Positions 16,804 to 26,067 of a stretch of 64,000 bases of DNA are shown here, in pieces. The DNA comes from Chitinophaga sp. LS1 (lineage in GTDB: Bacteria; Bacteroidota; Bacteroidia; Chitinophagales; Chitinophagaceae). The stretch spans positions 3,784,501-3,848,500 of the forward strand of contig NZ_CP128362.1 in assembly GCF_034274695.1 (NCBI RefSeq), read 5' to 3'. Every line of letters begins with the position of its first letter. Position 1 is the stretch's first letter. Made by a program: the position numbers and the translations under genes. Under the pieces are notes generated by a model. That model had not been told where the DNA came from. It made no database searches and worked only from the letters and a program-made list of their open reading frames with translations.

Positions 16804-17346
16804 ATGGAAAAGAGTCAGAATTTCTGGTATGCAGTGTATACCAAACCTAGATGGGAAAAGAAAGTTGCAGAGTCATTGATTCGTAAACAGGTCGAAACCT
16901 ATTGTCCCATCAACAGAGTTACTCATCAGTGGAGTGACCGTAAAAAAGTGGTGGAAGAGCCGCTTTTTAAATCTTATGTATTTGTTCGTATTCCAGAGAC
17001 GATGAAAACGACCGTGCGTGAAACGGCGGGTATTGTAAACTTCGTATACTGGCTGGGTAAACCAGCTTGTATTCCTGAGCATGAGATTGATCTGATCAAG
17101 CGTTTTCTGCATGAATATGACAATGTAGAAGTAGAAAGTTTTCCAATTCATCAGAACGACCATATCCAGATCACTGCTGGCCCACTCATGCATCAGCGTG
17201 GCAGGGTAGTGGAGTCAGGAAAAAATACGGTGAAAGCTGTATTATACAGCATGGGATTTGCCCTTACCGCTACTGTCAGGAAAAGCGAACTGGTGCTTCT
17301 CAACAGCAATCAATTCAGGCAACAGCCTTCTAACGTTTCGCTTTAA
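16804..17346 (+). CDS. UpxY-family transcription antiterminator (NusG-like)
   Basis: A 180-residue NusG paralogue. The NGN domain is visible at residues 6-100 (FWYAVYTKPRWEKKVAESL, then YVFVRIPE), followed by a KOW-like C-terminal part (GPLMHQRGRVV). In Bacteroides, UpxY proteins act on the operon leader to stop premature termination in capsule operons. Here the gene is not first in the locus but fourth, after a 185-base gap with two poly-C tracts, and just before the sugar-nucleotide and glycosyltransferase genes. That suggests it controls the downstream biosynthetic part. Confidence 0.9.
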   Translation: MEKSQNFWYAVYTKPRWEKKVAESLIRKQVETYCPINRVTHQWSDRKKVVEEPLFKSYVFVRIPETMKTTVRETAGIVNFVYWLGKPACIPEHEIDLIKRFLHEYDNVEVESFPIHQNDHIQITAGPLMHQRGRVVESGKNTVKAVLYSMGFALTATVRKSELVLLNSNQFRQQPSNVSL

Positions 17347-17356
17347 CTCCCTCTCC

Positions 17357-18376
17357 ATGCAACATATTCTCCTTTGTGGTGGGTCTGGTACCCGCCTCTG
17401 GCCGCTGTCTAACAAACAGACGCCTAAACAACTATTGCCGTTATTTGACGGCCAGAGCCTCCTGCAACTGACCTGGCAACGCAATGCGTTTGCCTGCGAC
17501 AGTGTACTGGCCATTGTAAATGAGCAACAGATTACTACCGTTGCAGATCAGCTGCAAAATTCCGGTGCTGCACATGCACGCTGGATTGCTGAACCTGTAG
17601 GTAGAAATACCGCTGCTGCCATAGCTTTAGCTGCCTTCATCGCCGATCCGGAAACAATTCTCCTCATTACACCAGCGGATCACCTGATTGGTACGCCAGA
17701 TATCTATGCCCAGAACGTGTTCATGGCAGAGAAACTGGCTGCTGACAATCACCTCGTAACTATCGGGCTACAGCCTACCTATCCTGAAACAGGCTATGGG
17801 TATATACAATACGATGCTTACGATGTAGTACGATTTACTGAAAAACCGGATATCGTAACTGCCGAAGCAATGCTCAACAGTGGTGATTACCTCTGGAACA
17901 GCGGCATCTTCTGTGGAAAAGCAGGTGTATTGCTGGAACAGCTGCAACAATATGCTCCAGCTATTTACACTGCTGCTGCCATTGCTGCTGCTGAATACCT
18001 GGAAACAGGCCGCATCCGGCTATCTACCATGGAAGCAATTCCTGCTGACAGTATTGACTATGCAGTACTTGAGAAAAGCAATATTGTAAAAGTGGTACCC
18101 AGTACAATGGAATGGAGTGACGTAGGGGGATATGAAGCACTCGCAGATGCACTTGCCAAACACTACCAGTACAGCAATCACCAGGCTGTCTTTATCCAGA
18201 GCGACCCTGTGAACAGCATGGTCCTTGGCAAAGATAAGCTGGTTGCTCTCGTAGGCGTGGAAAATGTAGTAGTGGTGAACACGCCTGAAGCCCTGCTGAT
18301 TCTGCAAAAAGGGAAAGGCCAGGAAGTGAAACAACTGCACCAGTGGGTAAAAGAAAACAGACCTGAATTACTTTAA
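17357..18376 (+). CDS. manC: Mannose-1-phosphate guanylyltransferase
   Basis: A 339-residue nucleotidyltransferase making GDP-mannose from mannose-1-phosphate and GTP. The N-terminal signature LLCGGSGTRLWPLSN, followed by PKQLL, binds the nucleotide and metal. RFTEKPD and GDYLWNSGIF are later family blocks. It lacks the C-terminal cupin isomerase domain of bifunctional ManC/AlgA enzymes. An upstream in-frame start at 17258 would lie inside upxY and add 33 residues before the signature, so ATG 17357 is preferred; it is ten bases after the upxY stop. GDP-mannose feeds gmd and fcl. Confidence 0.93.
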   Translation: MQHILLCGGSGTRLWPLSNKQTPKQLLPLFDGQSLLQLTWQRNAFACDSVLAIVNEQQITTVADQLQNSGAAHARWIAEPVGRNTAAAIALAAFIADPETILLITPADHLIGTPDIYAQNVFMAEKLAADNHLVTIGLQPTYPETGYGYIQYDAYDVVRFTEKPDIVTAEAMLNSGDYLWNSGIFCGKAGVLLEQLQQYAPAIYTAAAIAAAEYLETGRIRLSTMEAIPADSIDYAVLEKSNIVKVVPSTMEWSDVGGYEALADALAKHYQYSNHQAVFIQSDPVNSMVLGKDKLVALVGVENVVVVNTPEALLILQKGKGQEVKQLHQWVKENRPELL

Positions 18377-18385
18377 ATCAATACT

Positions 18386-19327
18386 ATGCAACTAAACGAT
18401 AAAATATATATAGCAGGTCACCGCGGCATGGTAGGCGGTGCAATCAAAAAAAGATTGCAGACTTTAGGTTACAACAACCTGCTCACCCGTAGCTCCGTTG
18501 ACCTGGACCTGCGTAACCAGGCCGCTGTAGATGAGTTTTTTGAAAGCGAACGACCTGATTACGTATTCCTCGCAGCTGCAAAAGTGGGTGGTATCTATGC
18601 GAACAACACTTACCGTGCAGAATTCCTGTACGATAACCTGATGATGGAAGCCAACATTATTCATGCTGCTTACAAACACGGTGTGAAAAAACTGCAATTC
18701 CTGGGTAGCTCCTGCATCTATCCGAAGATGGCCCCACAGCCACTCACAGAAGATAGTCTGCTTACAGGACCCCTCGAAATGACGAACGAACCATATGCCA
18801 TCGCCAAGATAGCAGGTATCAAACTCTGCGAAGCTTACCGTGATCAATACGGTTGTAATTATATCAGTGTGATGCCCACAAATCTGTATGGCATCGGTGA
18901 TAACTATCATCCTGAAAACTCACATGTTTTACCTGCCCTGATCCGCCGCTTCCACGAAGCAAAAGAAGCGGGCAAGAACAGTGTAACTGTATGGGGTAGC
19001 GGTACCCCACGTCGTGAGTTTTTGTTTGCCGATGACCTGGCTGCTGCCTGTGTATACCTGATGCTGCACTACGATGGCAAAGAACTGGTCAACATTGGCA
19101 CCGGCGAAGACCTGAGCATCAAAGAACTGGCTGAAACGGTGAAAGAAGTAGTATGTTATGATGGCAAAATTGTATTTGATCCATCAAAACCTGATGGCAC
19201 TCCACGTAAACTGATGAATGTTTCCAAACTGCATAGCCTGGGATGGAAACACACGACTGAACTGAAAGAAGGATTAGTACAAGCATACGCGGATTTCCTC
19301 AGGAAACGTCATATGGCCGTTAGCTGA
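18386..19327 (+). CDS. fcl: GDP-L-fucose synthase
   Basis: A 313-residue short-chain dehydrogenase/epimerase converting GDP-4-keto-6-deoxymannose to GDP-L-fucose with NADPH. It shows the nucleotide loop GHRGMVGGA (residues 11-19), the family motif GSSCIYPK (around 108) and the catalytic YAIAK Tyr-Lys pair (around 137). It follows manC by nine bases; gmd, its partner enzyme, is two genes downstream. The call is secure. Confidence 0.95.
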   Translation: MQLNDKIYIAGHRGMVGGAIKKRLQTLGYNNLLTRSSVDLDLRNQAAVDEFFESERPDYVFLAAAKVGGIYANNTYRAEFLYDNLMMEANIIHAAYKHGVKKLQFLGSSCIYPKMAPQPLTEDSLLTGPLEMTNEPYAIAKIAGIKLCEAYRDQYGCNYISVMPTNLYGIGDNYHPENSHVLPALIRRFHEAKEAGKNSVTVWGSGTPRREFLFADDLAAACVYLMLHYDGKELVNIGTGEDLSIKELAETVKEVVCYDGKIVFDPSKPDGTPRKLMNVSKLHSLGWKHTTELKEGLVQAYADFLRKRHMAVS

Positions 19328-19365
19328 GTTTTTTTATTGCTCACAATGTTAATCAATGTAAACTG

Positions 19366-20700
19366 ATGAAAGTAATCGTAATAGGCACAGGATATGTCGG
19401 GTTGGTGACCGGCGCATGCCTGGCAGAAGTAGGAACAGAAGTAGTGTGTGTGGATGTGAATGAAACAAAAATCAGGAACCTCGATCGTGGTATTCTTCCC
19501 ATCTATGAACCTGGACTGGAAGAACTTGTGACCCGCAATGTAGCCAATGGCAGACTGTCTTTTAGTACTGACCTGGCAGCGGTGATTCCGGGTGCTGCCG
19601 TTGCATTTATAGCAGTAGGCACGCCTCCGGGTGAAGATGGTAGTGCAGATCTGAAATATGTATTGCAGGTTGCGAAAGAAATAGGACAGTCTATGACTGA
19701 CTATCTCGTAGTGGTGACAAAATCTACTGTACCTGTAGGTACGGCGGTGAAAGTAAACAGGGAGATCAAACAGGCTGTACTTAACCGCGATGAACTCCTT
19801 GATTATGATGTGGCTTCTAATCCTGAGTTCCTGAAAGAAGGAGCTGCGGTGCAGGATTTTCTGAAACCTGACAGGATCGTGGTGGGAGTGAACAGTGGTA
19901 AGAGTAAAGAGATACTGGAACAACTGTACAGACCTTTTTTACTGAATGGAAGACCGATCATTTTCATGGACATCGCATCTGCAGAAATGACAAAGTATGC
20001 AGCGAATGCGATGCTGGCAACGAAAATTTCTTTTATCAATGATATTGCTAACCTCTGTGACCTTGTTGGCGCAGATGTAAACATGGTAAGAAAAGGGATT
20101 GGCTCTGATGCACGTATTGGTACCAGCTTTATTTATCCTGGTATTGGATATGGTGGTAGCTGTTTCCCAAAAGATGTGAAAGCACTGGTGAAAACCGGTA
20201 AAGATTATGGGCATACACTGCGCATACTTGAAGCGGTGGAAGCGGTGAATAATGATCAGAAGCTGGTGATGTTCGACAAGATCTCAAATCATTATGATGG
20301 TGATTTGAAAGGGGTCGTATTCGGTATCTGGGGCTTATCATTTAAACCCGGTACGGACGATATGCGTGAAGCAGCAAGTATCGTGCTGATCAATGCCTTG
20401 CTGGAAGCGGGTGCCATAGTAAGAGTATTTGACCCTGTGGCAATGGAAGAAGCAAGAAAGACATTGGGCGATACGGTGATATGGTGCGAAGATATGTACC
20501 ATGCGGTGGAAGGTGTGGATGCGGTAGTACTGGTGACGGAGTGGAATGATTTCAGGTTGCCGGATTGGAATAAGATGAAGGGGATTGTGGTGTTTGACGG
20601 AAGGAATATTTATGACTTGCCTTATTTGAAGAAGAAAGGAATAGTGGCTTACGGTATTGGAACAGCACAGCCGACAGAGATCGAATTTATTACTAAATAA
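19366..20700 (+). CDS. ugd: UDP-glucose 6-dehydrogenase
   Basis: A 444-residue NAD-dependent enzyme oxidising UDP-glucose twice to UDP-glucuronate. The N-terminal loop GTGYVGLVTGACLAE binds NAD. The catalytic cysteine is C266 in GYGGSCFPKD. The C-terminal domain contains WGLSFKPGTDDMREA, the UDP-binding block. It supplies the acidic sugar of the polymer. The normal length and intact motifs make the call secure. Confidence 0.96.
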   Translation: MKVIVIGTGYVGLVTGACLAEVGTEVVCVDVNETKIRNLDRGILPIYEPGLEELVTRNVANGRLSFSTDLAAVIPGAAVAFIAVGTPPGEDGSADLKYVLQVAKEIGQSMTDYLVVVTKSTVPVGTAVKVNREIKQAVLNRDELLDYDVASNPEFLKEGAAVQDFLKPDRIVVGVNSGKSKEILEQLYRPFLLNGRPIIFMDIASAEMTKYAANAMLATKISFINDIANLCDLVGADVNMVRKGIGSDARIGTSFIYPGIGYGGSCFPKDVKALVKTGKDYGHTLRILEAVEAVNNDQKLVMFDKISNHYDGDLKGVVFGIWGLSFKPGTDDMREAASIVLINALLEAGAIVRVFDPVAMEEARKTLGDTVIWCEDMYHAVEGVDAVVLVTEWNDFRLPDWNKMKGIVVFDGRNIYDLPYLKKKGIVAYGIGTAQPTEIEFITK

Positions 20701-20729
20701 AAGCTTTAATTCTTTAAAAACTATATAAT

Positions 20730-21827
20730 ATGAAAGTGGCCTTAATTACCGGTGTTAACGGACAAGACGGCGCCTACCTGTCAGAATTTTTATTAGAAAA
20801 AGGATACATGGTACATGGTATCAAACGCCGTGCTTCCCTTATCAACACGGATAGAATCGACCACCTGTATCAGGATCCCCACGATCCGAACGTGCGTTTC
20901 AAACTGCACTACGGCGATATGACCGACAGCACTAACCTGATTCGCATCATCCAGGAAACGCAACCTGACGAGATCTACAACCTGGCTGCTATGAGCCATG
21001 TAAAAGTAAGCTTTGACACCCCTGAATATACTGCTAACGCTGATGGTATCGGTACCCTTCGTATTCTCGAAGCACTCCGCATCCTGAAGCTGGACAAAAA
21101 GACCCGCGTGTACCAGGCCAGCACCTCAGAACTATATGGTCTGGTGCAGGAGGTGCCTCAGCGCGAATCAACACCTTTCTACCCACGTAGCCCATATGCA
21201 GTAGCAAAACTATATGCTTACTGGATCACGGTGAACTATCGTGAAGCCTATGGCATGTTCGCCTGCAATGGTATCCTTTTCAACCACGAAAGTCCGCTGC
21301 GTGGCGAAACCTTCGTAACCCGCAAGATCACCCGTGGTGTAGCTGCGATTGCACTCGGTCAGCAGGACAAAATGTACCTCGGTAACCTGGATGCACGCCG
21401 GGACTGGGGGCACGCAAAAGATTATGTAGATGCGATGTGGAGGATACTGCAACAGGATACCCCTGAAGACTATGTGATCGCAACGGGTATTACTACACCT
21501 GTACGTGATTTTGTGAAAATGGCTTTCAACGAACTGGGTATCGAACTGGCATTCTCCGGCAAGGGTGAAAAAGAAGTGGCGATTGTAACTGCCTGCCGTA
21601 ATAAGGAATTTGTGTTGCCAATCGGTAAAGAAGTAGTAGCAGTAGATGCGAAGTACTTCCGTCCTACAGAAGTAGAATTACTGATCGGTGATCCAACCAA
21701 AGCACAGACAAAACTGGACTGGCACCCTAAATATGACCTGCCTGAACTGGTAAAAGAAATGGTAGCTGCCGATGTTGAGCTGTTCCGCAAAGATTCTGTT
21801 GCACAATTTGAACATCTCATCGGTTAA
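20730..21827 (+). CDS. gmd: GDP-mannose 4,6-dehydratase
   Basis: A 365-residue enzyme converting GDP-mannose to GDP-4-keto-6-deoxymannose, the step before GDP-fucose synthase. Features are [15 protein letters not shown] (nucleotide binding), KRRAS and [10 protein letters not shown] with the catalytic Tyr-Lys. The block [18 protein letters not shown] is diagnostic of Gmd. It is 30 bases after ugd. With manC and fcl it completes a GDP-fucose pathway. Confidence 0.96.
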   Translation: MKVALITGVNGQDGAYLSEFLLEKGYMVHGIKRRASLINTDRIDHLYQDPHDPNVRFKLHYGDMTDSTNLIRIIQETQPDEIYNLAAMSHVKVSFDTPEYTANADGIGTLRILEALRILKLDKKTRVYQASTSELYGLVQEVPQRESTPFYPRSPYAVAKLYAYWITVNYREAYGMFACNGILFNHESPLRGETFVTRKITRGVAAIALGQQDKMYLGNLDARRDWGHAKDYVDAMWRILQQDTPEDYVIATGITTPVRDFVKMAFNELGIELAFSGKGEKEVAIVTACRNKEFVLPIGKEVVAVDAKYFRPTEVELLIGDPTKAQTKLDWHPKYDLPELVKEMVAADVELFRKDSVAQFEHLIG

Positions 21828-21836
21828 TAAATATAT

Positions 21837-22311
21837 GTGGCGAAGCTATTACCGGTAAAGACCAATCTTTCCTTTCTCGATGGCTTTCGTGGGCTGGCAG
21901 CTCTGTACGTTGCTACAGGGCCTGCCCCCTGGCTGCTGTGGGAGGGAGGGGAGAGTTTCAGGCAGGTGGGGAATGCGTATGGTGTGATCGGCAAAGCATT
22001 TGCATTAGGTATGTCTATGTGCAGGTTTGGACTCGATATACAACTTTTTTATTTGATCTGTTTTACTGACGGTATACTTGATAATCTATGTTACTATTAT
22101 AATTTATTGTAGCATTTTTTTTTAGTGAACTGAATATTACTGCAAACTAACAATGGTTATATCAAAAACCTTTGTATTGTTAGGTCGGCTGTTGCTATTG
22201 TCACACTTGTTGGCATATGCTTTACATTGTTTCCCTGAAAAACCTTTTATGTCAACCTTTAAGCGCGTTCTAATCAACCACCCGGAAGTTATGCCGGCGA
22301 TGGTGAAATAA
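21837..22311 (+). pseudogene. Remnant of an OafA/YrhL-type acyltransferase with its middle deleted
   Basis: The first open stretch (21837-22112, GTG start, 91 codons) begins like a family-3 acyltransferase: NLSFLDGFRGLAALYV, then a run matching the usual VxLFFxxSGF helix but degraded (IQLFYLICF). A second frame (22153-22311, 52 codons, ATG) reads like the family's C-terminus (LLAYALHCFPEKPFMSTFKR). About 250 central residues are missing and the two ends are in different frames. This is a dead acyltransferase between gmd and the pyruvyl transferase gene. Two intact homologues lie at 29790 and 31873. Confidence 0.75.
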
Positions 22312-22323
22312 ATATCTATCTAT

Positions 22324-23328
22324 ATGAAAATTTTAGTTGAAAATTCTACCTGGAATAACATCGGTGATGGGTTTTACCAGAGTGCACTTTTTGTATTAAT
22401 TAAAAAACTGTATCCGGAAGCCAATGTATTAATGGAAGAGGGGCCTATCTTCAGAGCATTTCGCCCGAAGAGTGACTGGCAAAGAAAGAATGCCCTTCAT
22501 ATGATGAATCATCAATTTGCTGATCTGCATATTTTTTCAGGTCCTATAATTCGCCAGATACTGACCAATTATAAAGATAAGATCAAACAGATCAAAGAAA
22601 AAGGGGAGCAGTATGCACTTGTTAGTGTATCAAGTGCAGGTATCTCTGATTCTTTGCACACTGAAACGGGAGAATTTTTTCAAAAATATCCGCCGTTGTT
22701 CTTATCATCCCGGGACCAGGATACTTATCTGAAGTTTAAAGATTATATAAAGAATTCTTACAACGGTATATGCACCGCTTTCCTGGTGAATAAAATGTTG
22801 CCTGTAGATACACTGGATAAAAATTTCAAATTTTTTATCAGCAGTTTTTACAGGGAACTGGAACCGGTCTACAAAGTAAATGGAGAGGTGGAAATAACGA
22901 ACTTAGAGCTGGAGCGTAAAAAGACATTTTGGGGACTCAATCACCGTTTTAGCCGCCACCTGAACCGCTTTCGACCTGTGCAGGAAGCTGTAAAGGAACA
23001 TAAGATTGTCAGAGTTAACCAGGAAGTGTCTACAAAGTTTAATCATATCAATTTTGCATTACCTAATTCGTTTTTGAGCTATAATCTGCTTTCTTACCTG
23101 GCCTTGTATAAATCGGCAGACTTCACGGTATCAGACAGGGTACATTCCTGTGCAGTAAGTCTCGCCTTTGGTAAGCCTGCCCGATTGCTGACCAATAGTC
23201 TGAGGGCGGGTATTTTTAACAGACTAGGCTTTGATCATAAGCAGAACAATGGCATCATGTATCCTAATCTTGATATCATTGATTCAGAAGCGGAGAAATT
23301 ATCTTCATTCATTAAGTCATCTATTTAG
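22324..23328 (+). CDS. Polysaccharide pyruvyl transferase family protein
   Basis: A 334-residue protein of the PS_pyruv_trans family, which adds pyruvate ketals to sugar residues from phosphoenolpyruvate. The N-terminal NIGDG motif (residues 12-16) and the late block SDRVHSCAVSLAFGKPARL (near 275-293) are typical. Pyruvylation would add negative charge to the polymer. The flippase gene starts two bases after its stop. The protein is more divergent than CsaB-type members, so the exact acceptor is unknown. Confidence 0.8.
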   Translation: MKILVENSTWNNIGDGFYQSALFVLIKKLYPEANVLMEEGPIFRAFRPKSDWQRKNALHMMNHQFADLHIFSGPIIRQILTNYKDKIKQIKEKGEQYALVSVSSAGISDSLHTETGEFFQKYPPLFLSSRDQDTYLKFKDYIKNSYNGICTAFLVNKMLPVDTLDKNFKFFISSFYRELEPVYKVNGEVEITNLELERKKTFWGLNHRFSRHLNRFRPVQEAVKEHKIVRVNQEVSTKFNHINFALPNSFLSYNLLSYLALYKSADFTVSDRVHSCAVSLAFGKPARLLTNSLRAGIFNRLGFDHKQNNGIMYPNLDIIDSEAEKLSSFIKSSI

Positions 23329-23330
23329 TT

Positions 23331-24821
23331 TTGAGCAAAACGAATCTTTCCGGAACACATGTATTTAACAGCATCAGCTGGATGCTGATGCAGACAGGAG
23401 CAACAAAGTTAACCTCCATCTTAGGTCAGATTGTTTTGGCATGGATGCTGGAGCCGGCGCAGTTTGGTCTTATCAGTCTGGTGTACACCGTCACCAGCAT
23501 TGGTCTGATCATTCAGCAGTTTGGGTTGAACGATGTATTGATCAGACGGCAAAGGGCCTTCACCAACTGGCTTCCTTTATCCTTTGGCATCTCATGGGTA
23601 TTCGGATTTGTTTCCTGTATTTTTTTGCTGGTGCTGGGTTATGTTGGAAGTCTGGTGTACAAGGATCATAACATTTTCGTTCTGGTAGCTTTCTATGCAT
23701 TGACTACACCGTTAGACGCACTGAGTGTAATTCCATTGACCAAGTTGCGCATAGAGTTAGATTTCAAAACGCTCTCGGTAATCCGGATCATGGAGACTGT
23801 GCTGACGATGTTTATGACGGTAGCACTGGCTTATATGGGTTTTGGGGTATACAGTTTTGTCATACCACCACTTGTTGTTTCAATTATCTTTTTGATTGTA
23901 AAATACCGTGTTACACACCTGAAGATTCATTTTAATATACACCTGCGCCGCTGGAAGTACCTTACCGTAAGCAGCTCCTGGTCGCTAATAAATTCTATTG
24001 TACAGCGGGTCATGGATCAGGCAGACTATATCGTACTGGGGCTTTGGGTGAGTAAGGCAATAGTAGGTATTTATTATATGGCTTTTAGCTTGTCGATACA
24101 GGTTATTGGCTTTGTGGCCAATAACCTGCCCAGTGTATTGTTTCCAAGCCTGGCTTCGATTAAAGATAGCCAGCGAGCCAAGGATATGTTCAAAAAAAGT
24201 GTGACTTATCTGTCTGTATTTGGTGCAGCATTCGCCATCTGGCAGGGAGCTACTGCTTACTGGATCGTTCAGGTGTTTCTCTCTGCAAAATGGGTACAGA
24301 CCATTTCATTGGTAGAAATACTGTCTGTAGGTATGGCTTTTCGTGCGGTAGCATGGCTCTGGTCTACACCCTACAGGCTAAAAGGGATGTTTGCCGGTAT
24401 GGCTAGGCAATCCTTTTATGGACTGATTGTCATGGTGATTCTGGTTTTATCTGGTACACTGCTTTGGGGGGTGCATGGCACGGCTGCAGGCGTATCGATT
24501 TTTTATATATTTATTAGTCCAATCTGGTTATACAATGGTTTTAAACTTTTGGGTGGTACCTGGAAAGAAACAGTGCAGGTATTTGTGATACCGATTCCTT
24601 TAGCGATGCTTTGCTATGGTAGTTGTTGGTATTTCTTCAGATTCCTTTATCTGGGTGCTAACCCGGTCACAGCCATGATCCTTATTTCTGTGGTCGGTTC
24701 AGGATTTTATACGGGTGGTATATACCTTGCTATGCCAGATACATTTGCAGAGATCAAAAGATTACTGTTCGAAAAATTCCCCGTTGTCAACGGAGTTAAA
24801 CGCTTGCTCACAAGGAACTAA
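23331..24821 (+). CDS. Polysaccharide flippase (Wzx-like, MOP superfamily)
   Basis: A 496-residue integral membrane protein with 12-14 predicted helices, typical of Wzx/PST lipid-linked oligosaccharide flippases that move undecaprenyl-linked units across the inner membrane. The N-terminus (SISWMLMQTGATKLTSILGQIVLA) and the LSVIRIMETVLTM stretch are family-like. The start is a TTG two bases after the previous stop; an internal ATG at residue 18 is the alternative but would cut into the first helix. It works with the polymerase at 26064 in a Wzx/Wzy system. Confidence 0.88.
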   Translation: MSKTNLSGTHVFNSISWMLMQTGATKLTSILGQIVLAWMLEPAQFGLISLVYTVTSIGLIIQQFGLNDVLIRRQRAFTNWLPLSFGISWVFGFVSCIFLLVLGYVGSLVYKDHNIFVLVAFYALTTPLDALSVIPLTKLRIELDFKTLSVIRIMETVLTMFMTVALAYMGFGVYSFVIPPLVVSIIFLIVKYRVTHLKIHFNIHLRRWKYLTVSSSWSLINSIVQRVMDQADYIVLGLWVSKAIVGIYYMAFSLSIQVIGFVANNLPSVLFPSLASIKDSQRAKDMFKKSVTYLSVFGAAFAIWQGATAYWIVQVFLSAKWVQTISLVEILSVGMAFRAVAWLWSTPYRLKGMFAGMARQSFYGLIVMVILVLSGTLLWGVHGTAAGVSIFYIFISPIWLYNGFKLLGGTWKETVQVFVIPIPLAMLCYGSCWYFFRFLYLGANPVTAMILISVVGSGFYTGGIYLAMPDTFAEIKRLLFEKFPVVNGVKRLLTRN

Positions 24822-24828
24822 ATCAAAT

Positions 24829-26067
24829 ATGAAGATTATTATTTCGACAGGACAGGGCAGGTTGCATCTGATACAGTCCGCCATTGCCATCAAAGAGCAG
24901 GGAGTAGATGTGGAAGTGATTACAGGTTGGGTACCTGGGAAGAACTTTCCAGACAAATTTATTAATGTCATGGGCAAGCTGGTAGGCCGGAGTAATCTGG
25001 CCTACGGTTTGCGAAAACGCTCTCCTAAAGGATTCCCGAGAGAGCAAATCCGCACATGCAGCTTCTCTGAATTTTATATCCAGTTTCTTTTTATCCTCAC
25101 CGGAAAGAAGGTTTTAACGAGAGATAAAGCGGCAAGAATGGGATGGAAAGCGTTTGGTACAGAATCAAAAAAGTACATCCGCAACAGCCAGATCTTTCAT
25201 GTACGCAGCGGCGCAGGCCGCGCAGGCGCTATTGAAAAGGCCCGTGCACAAGGTATGAAGGTGGTAGTAGACCACAGCATTGCACACCCCAGCGAGATCA
25301 AAAGACAGCTGGACAAACTACTAAGCGAAAGTAAAGAATCAAAATTCATCAATATCTCTGATGGCTTCTGGAACAATGTGTTGAAAGATTGTGAAGAGGC
25401 AGATGTGGTGCTGGTAAATTCAGACTATGTGAAAGACACTTTTGTTGCACAGGGTTTTGCTGCTGATAAGATCAAAGTGATTCACCTGGGTATTGATGAG
25501 AGCTTTCATTCACTAAAACGATCTTATGAGTCAGGTACGATCCGCCTGGTGTTCACAGGCAACTTCGGTGTACGCAAAGGTGCTCACCTGATAGTATCCG
25601 CTATCGAACAACTTATTCAAAAAGATTTTCCTTTCACACTGGATGTGATTGGTAATGTATCGAACGAACTGGCTATTCCGGATTGGTTCAGGAATCATCC
25701 GGGTATCACCCTGCATGGTTCCATGCCACAGGATCAGCTGAAGACATTTCTCGCAAAGAGCGATCTGTATATTTTTCCGACATATGTAGAGGGCGCTGCA
25801 CAATCTGTGAAAGAGGCGATGGCAGCAGGACTACCGGTAATCACCACTGTAAACAGCGGGGCGCCGGTAACACACATGGAAAACGGTTTTTTAATTCCCG
25901 ATGATAACGCCGATGCACTGGCAGCTGCTATCCTGCAACTAAGCGCAGTACCGGCACTGAGAAAAGAAATGGGACTCAATGCTGCAGAAACGATTCGTAC
26001 CGGCCATACATGGGAACGATATGCACAGGAAGTAACTGAATTATATAAAAGCATAATCAGCGCATGA
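24829..26067 (+). CDS. Glycosyltransferase, family 4-like
   Basis: A 412-residue GT-B enzyme. The C-terminal half has the GT4 pattern: LVFTGNFGVRKGAHLIVSAI (donor-binding start) and the conserved EGAAQSVKEAMAAGLPVI block with the Glu-x7-Glu-type motif. The true start is ATG 24829 (MKIIISTGQGRLHL), eight bases after the flippase stop; the longer frame lies inside the flippase. It shares an ATGA overlap with the polymerase gene. Donor and acceptor unknown. Confidence 0.88.
   Translation: MKIIISTGQGRLHLIQSAIAIKEQGVDVEVITGWVPGKNFPDKFINVMGKLVGRSNLAYGLRKRSPKGFPREQIRTCSFSEFYIQFLFILTGKKVLTRDKAARMGWKAFGTESKKYIRNSQIFHVRSGAGRAGAIEKARAQGMKVVVDHSIAHPSEIKRQLDKLLSESKESKFINISDGFWNNVLKDCEEADVVLVNSDYVKDTFVAQGFAADKIKVIHLGIDESFHSLKRSYESGTIRLVFTGNFGVRKGAHLIVSAIEQLIQKDFPFTLDVIGNVSNELAIPDWFRNHPGITLHGSMPQDQLKTFLAKSDLYIFPTYVEGAAQSVKEAMAAGLPVITTVNSGAPVTHMENGFLIPDDNADALAAAILQLSAVPALRKEMGLNAAETIRTGHTWERYAQEVTELYKSIISA

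Noticed and set aside
18464..19923. Minus-strand open frames opposite fcl and ugd
   Set aside because: They lie wholly opposite conserved enzymes and show no recognisable motif.
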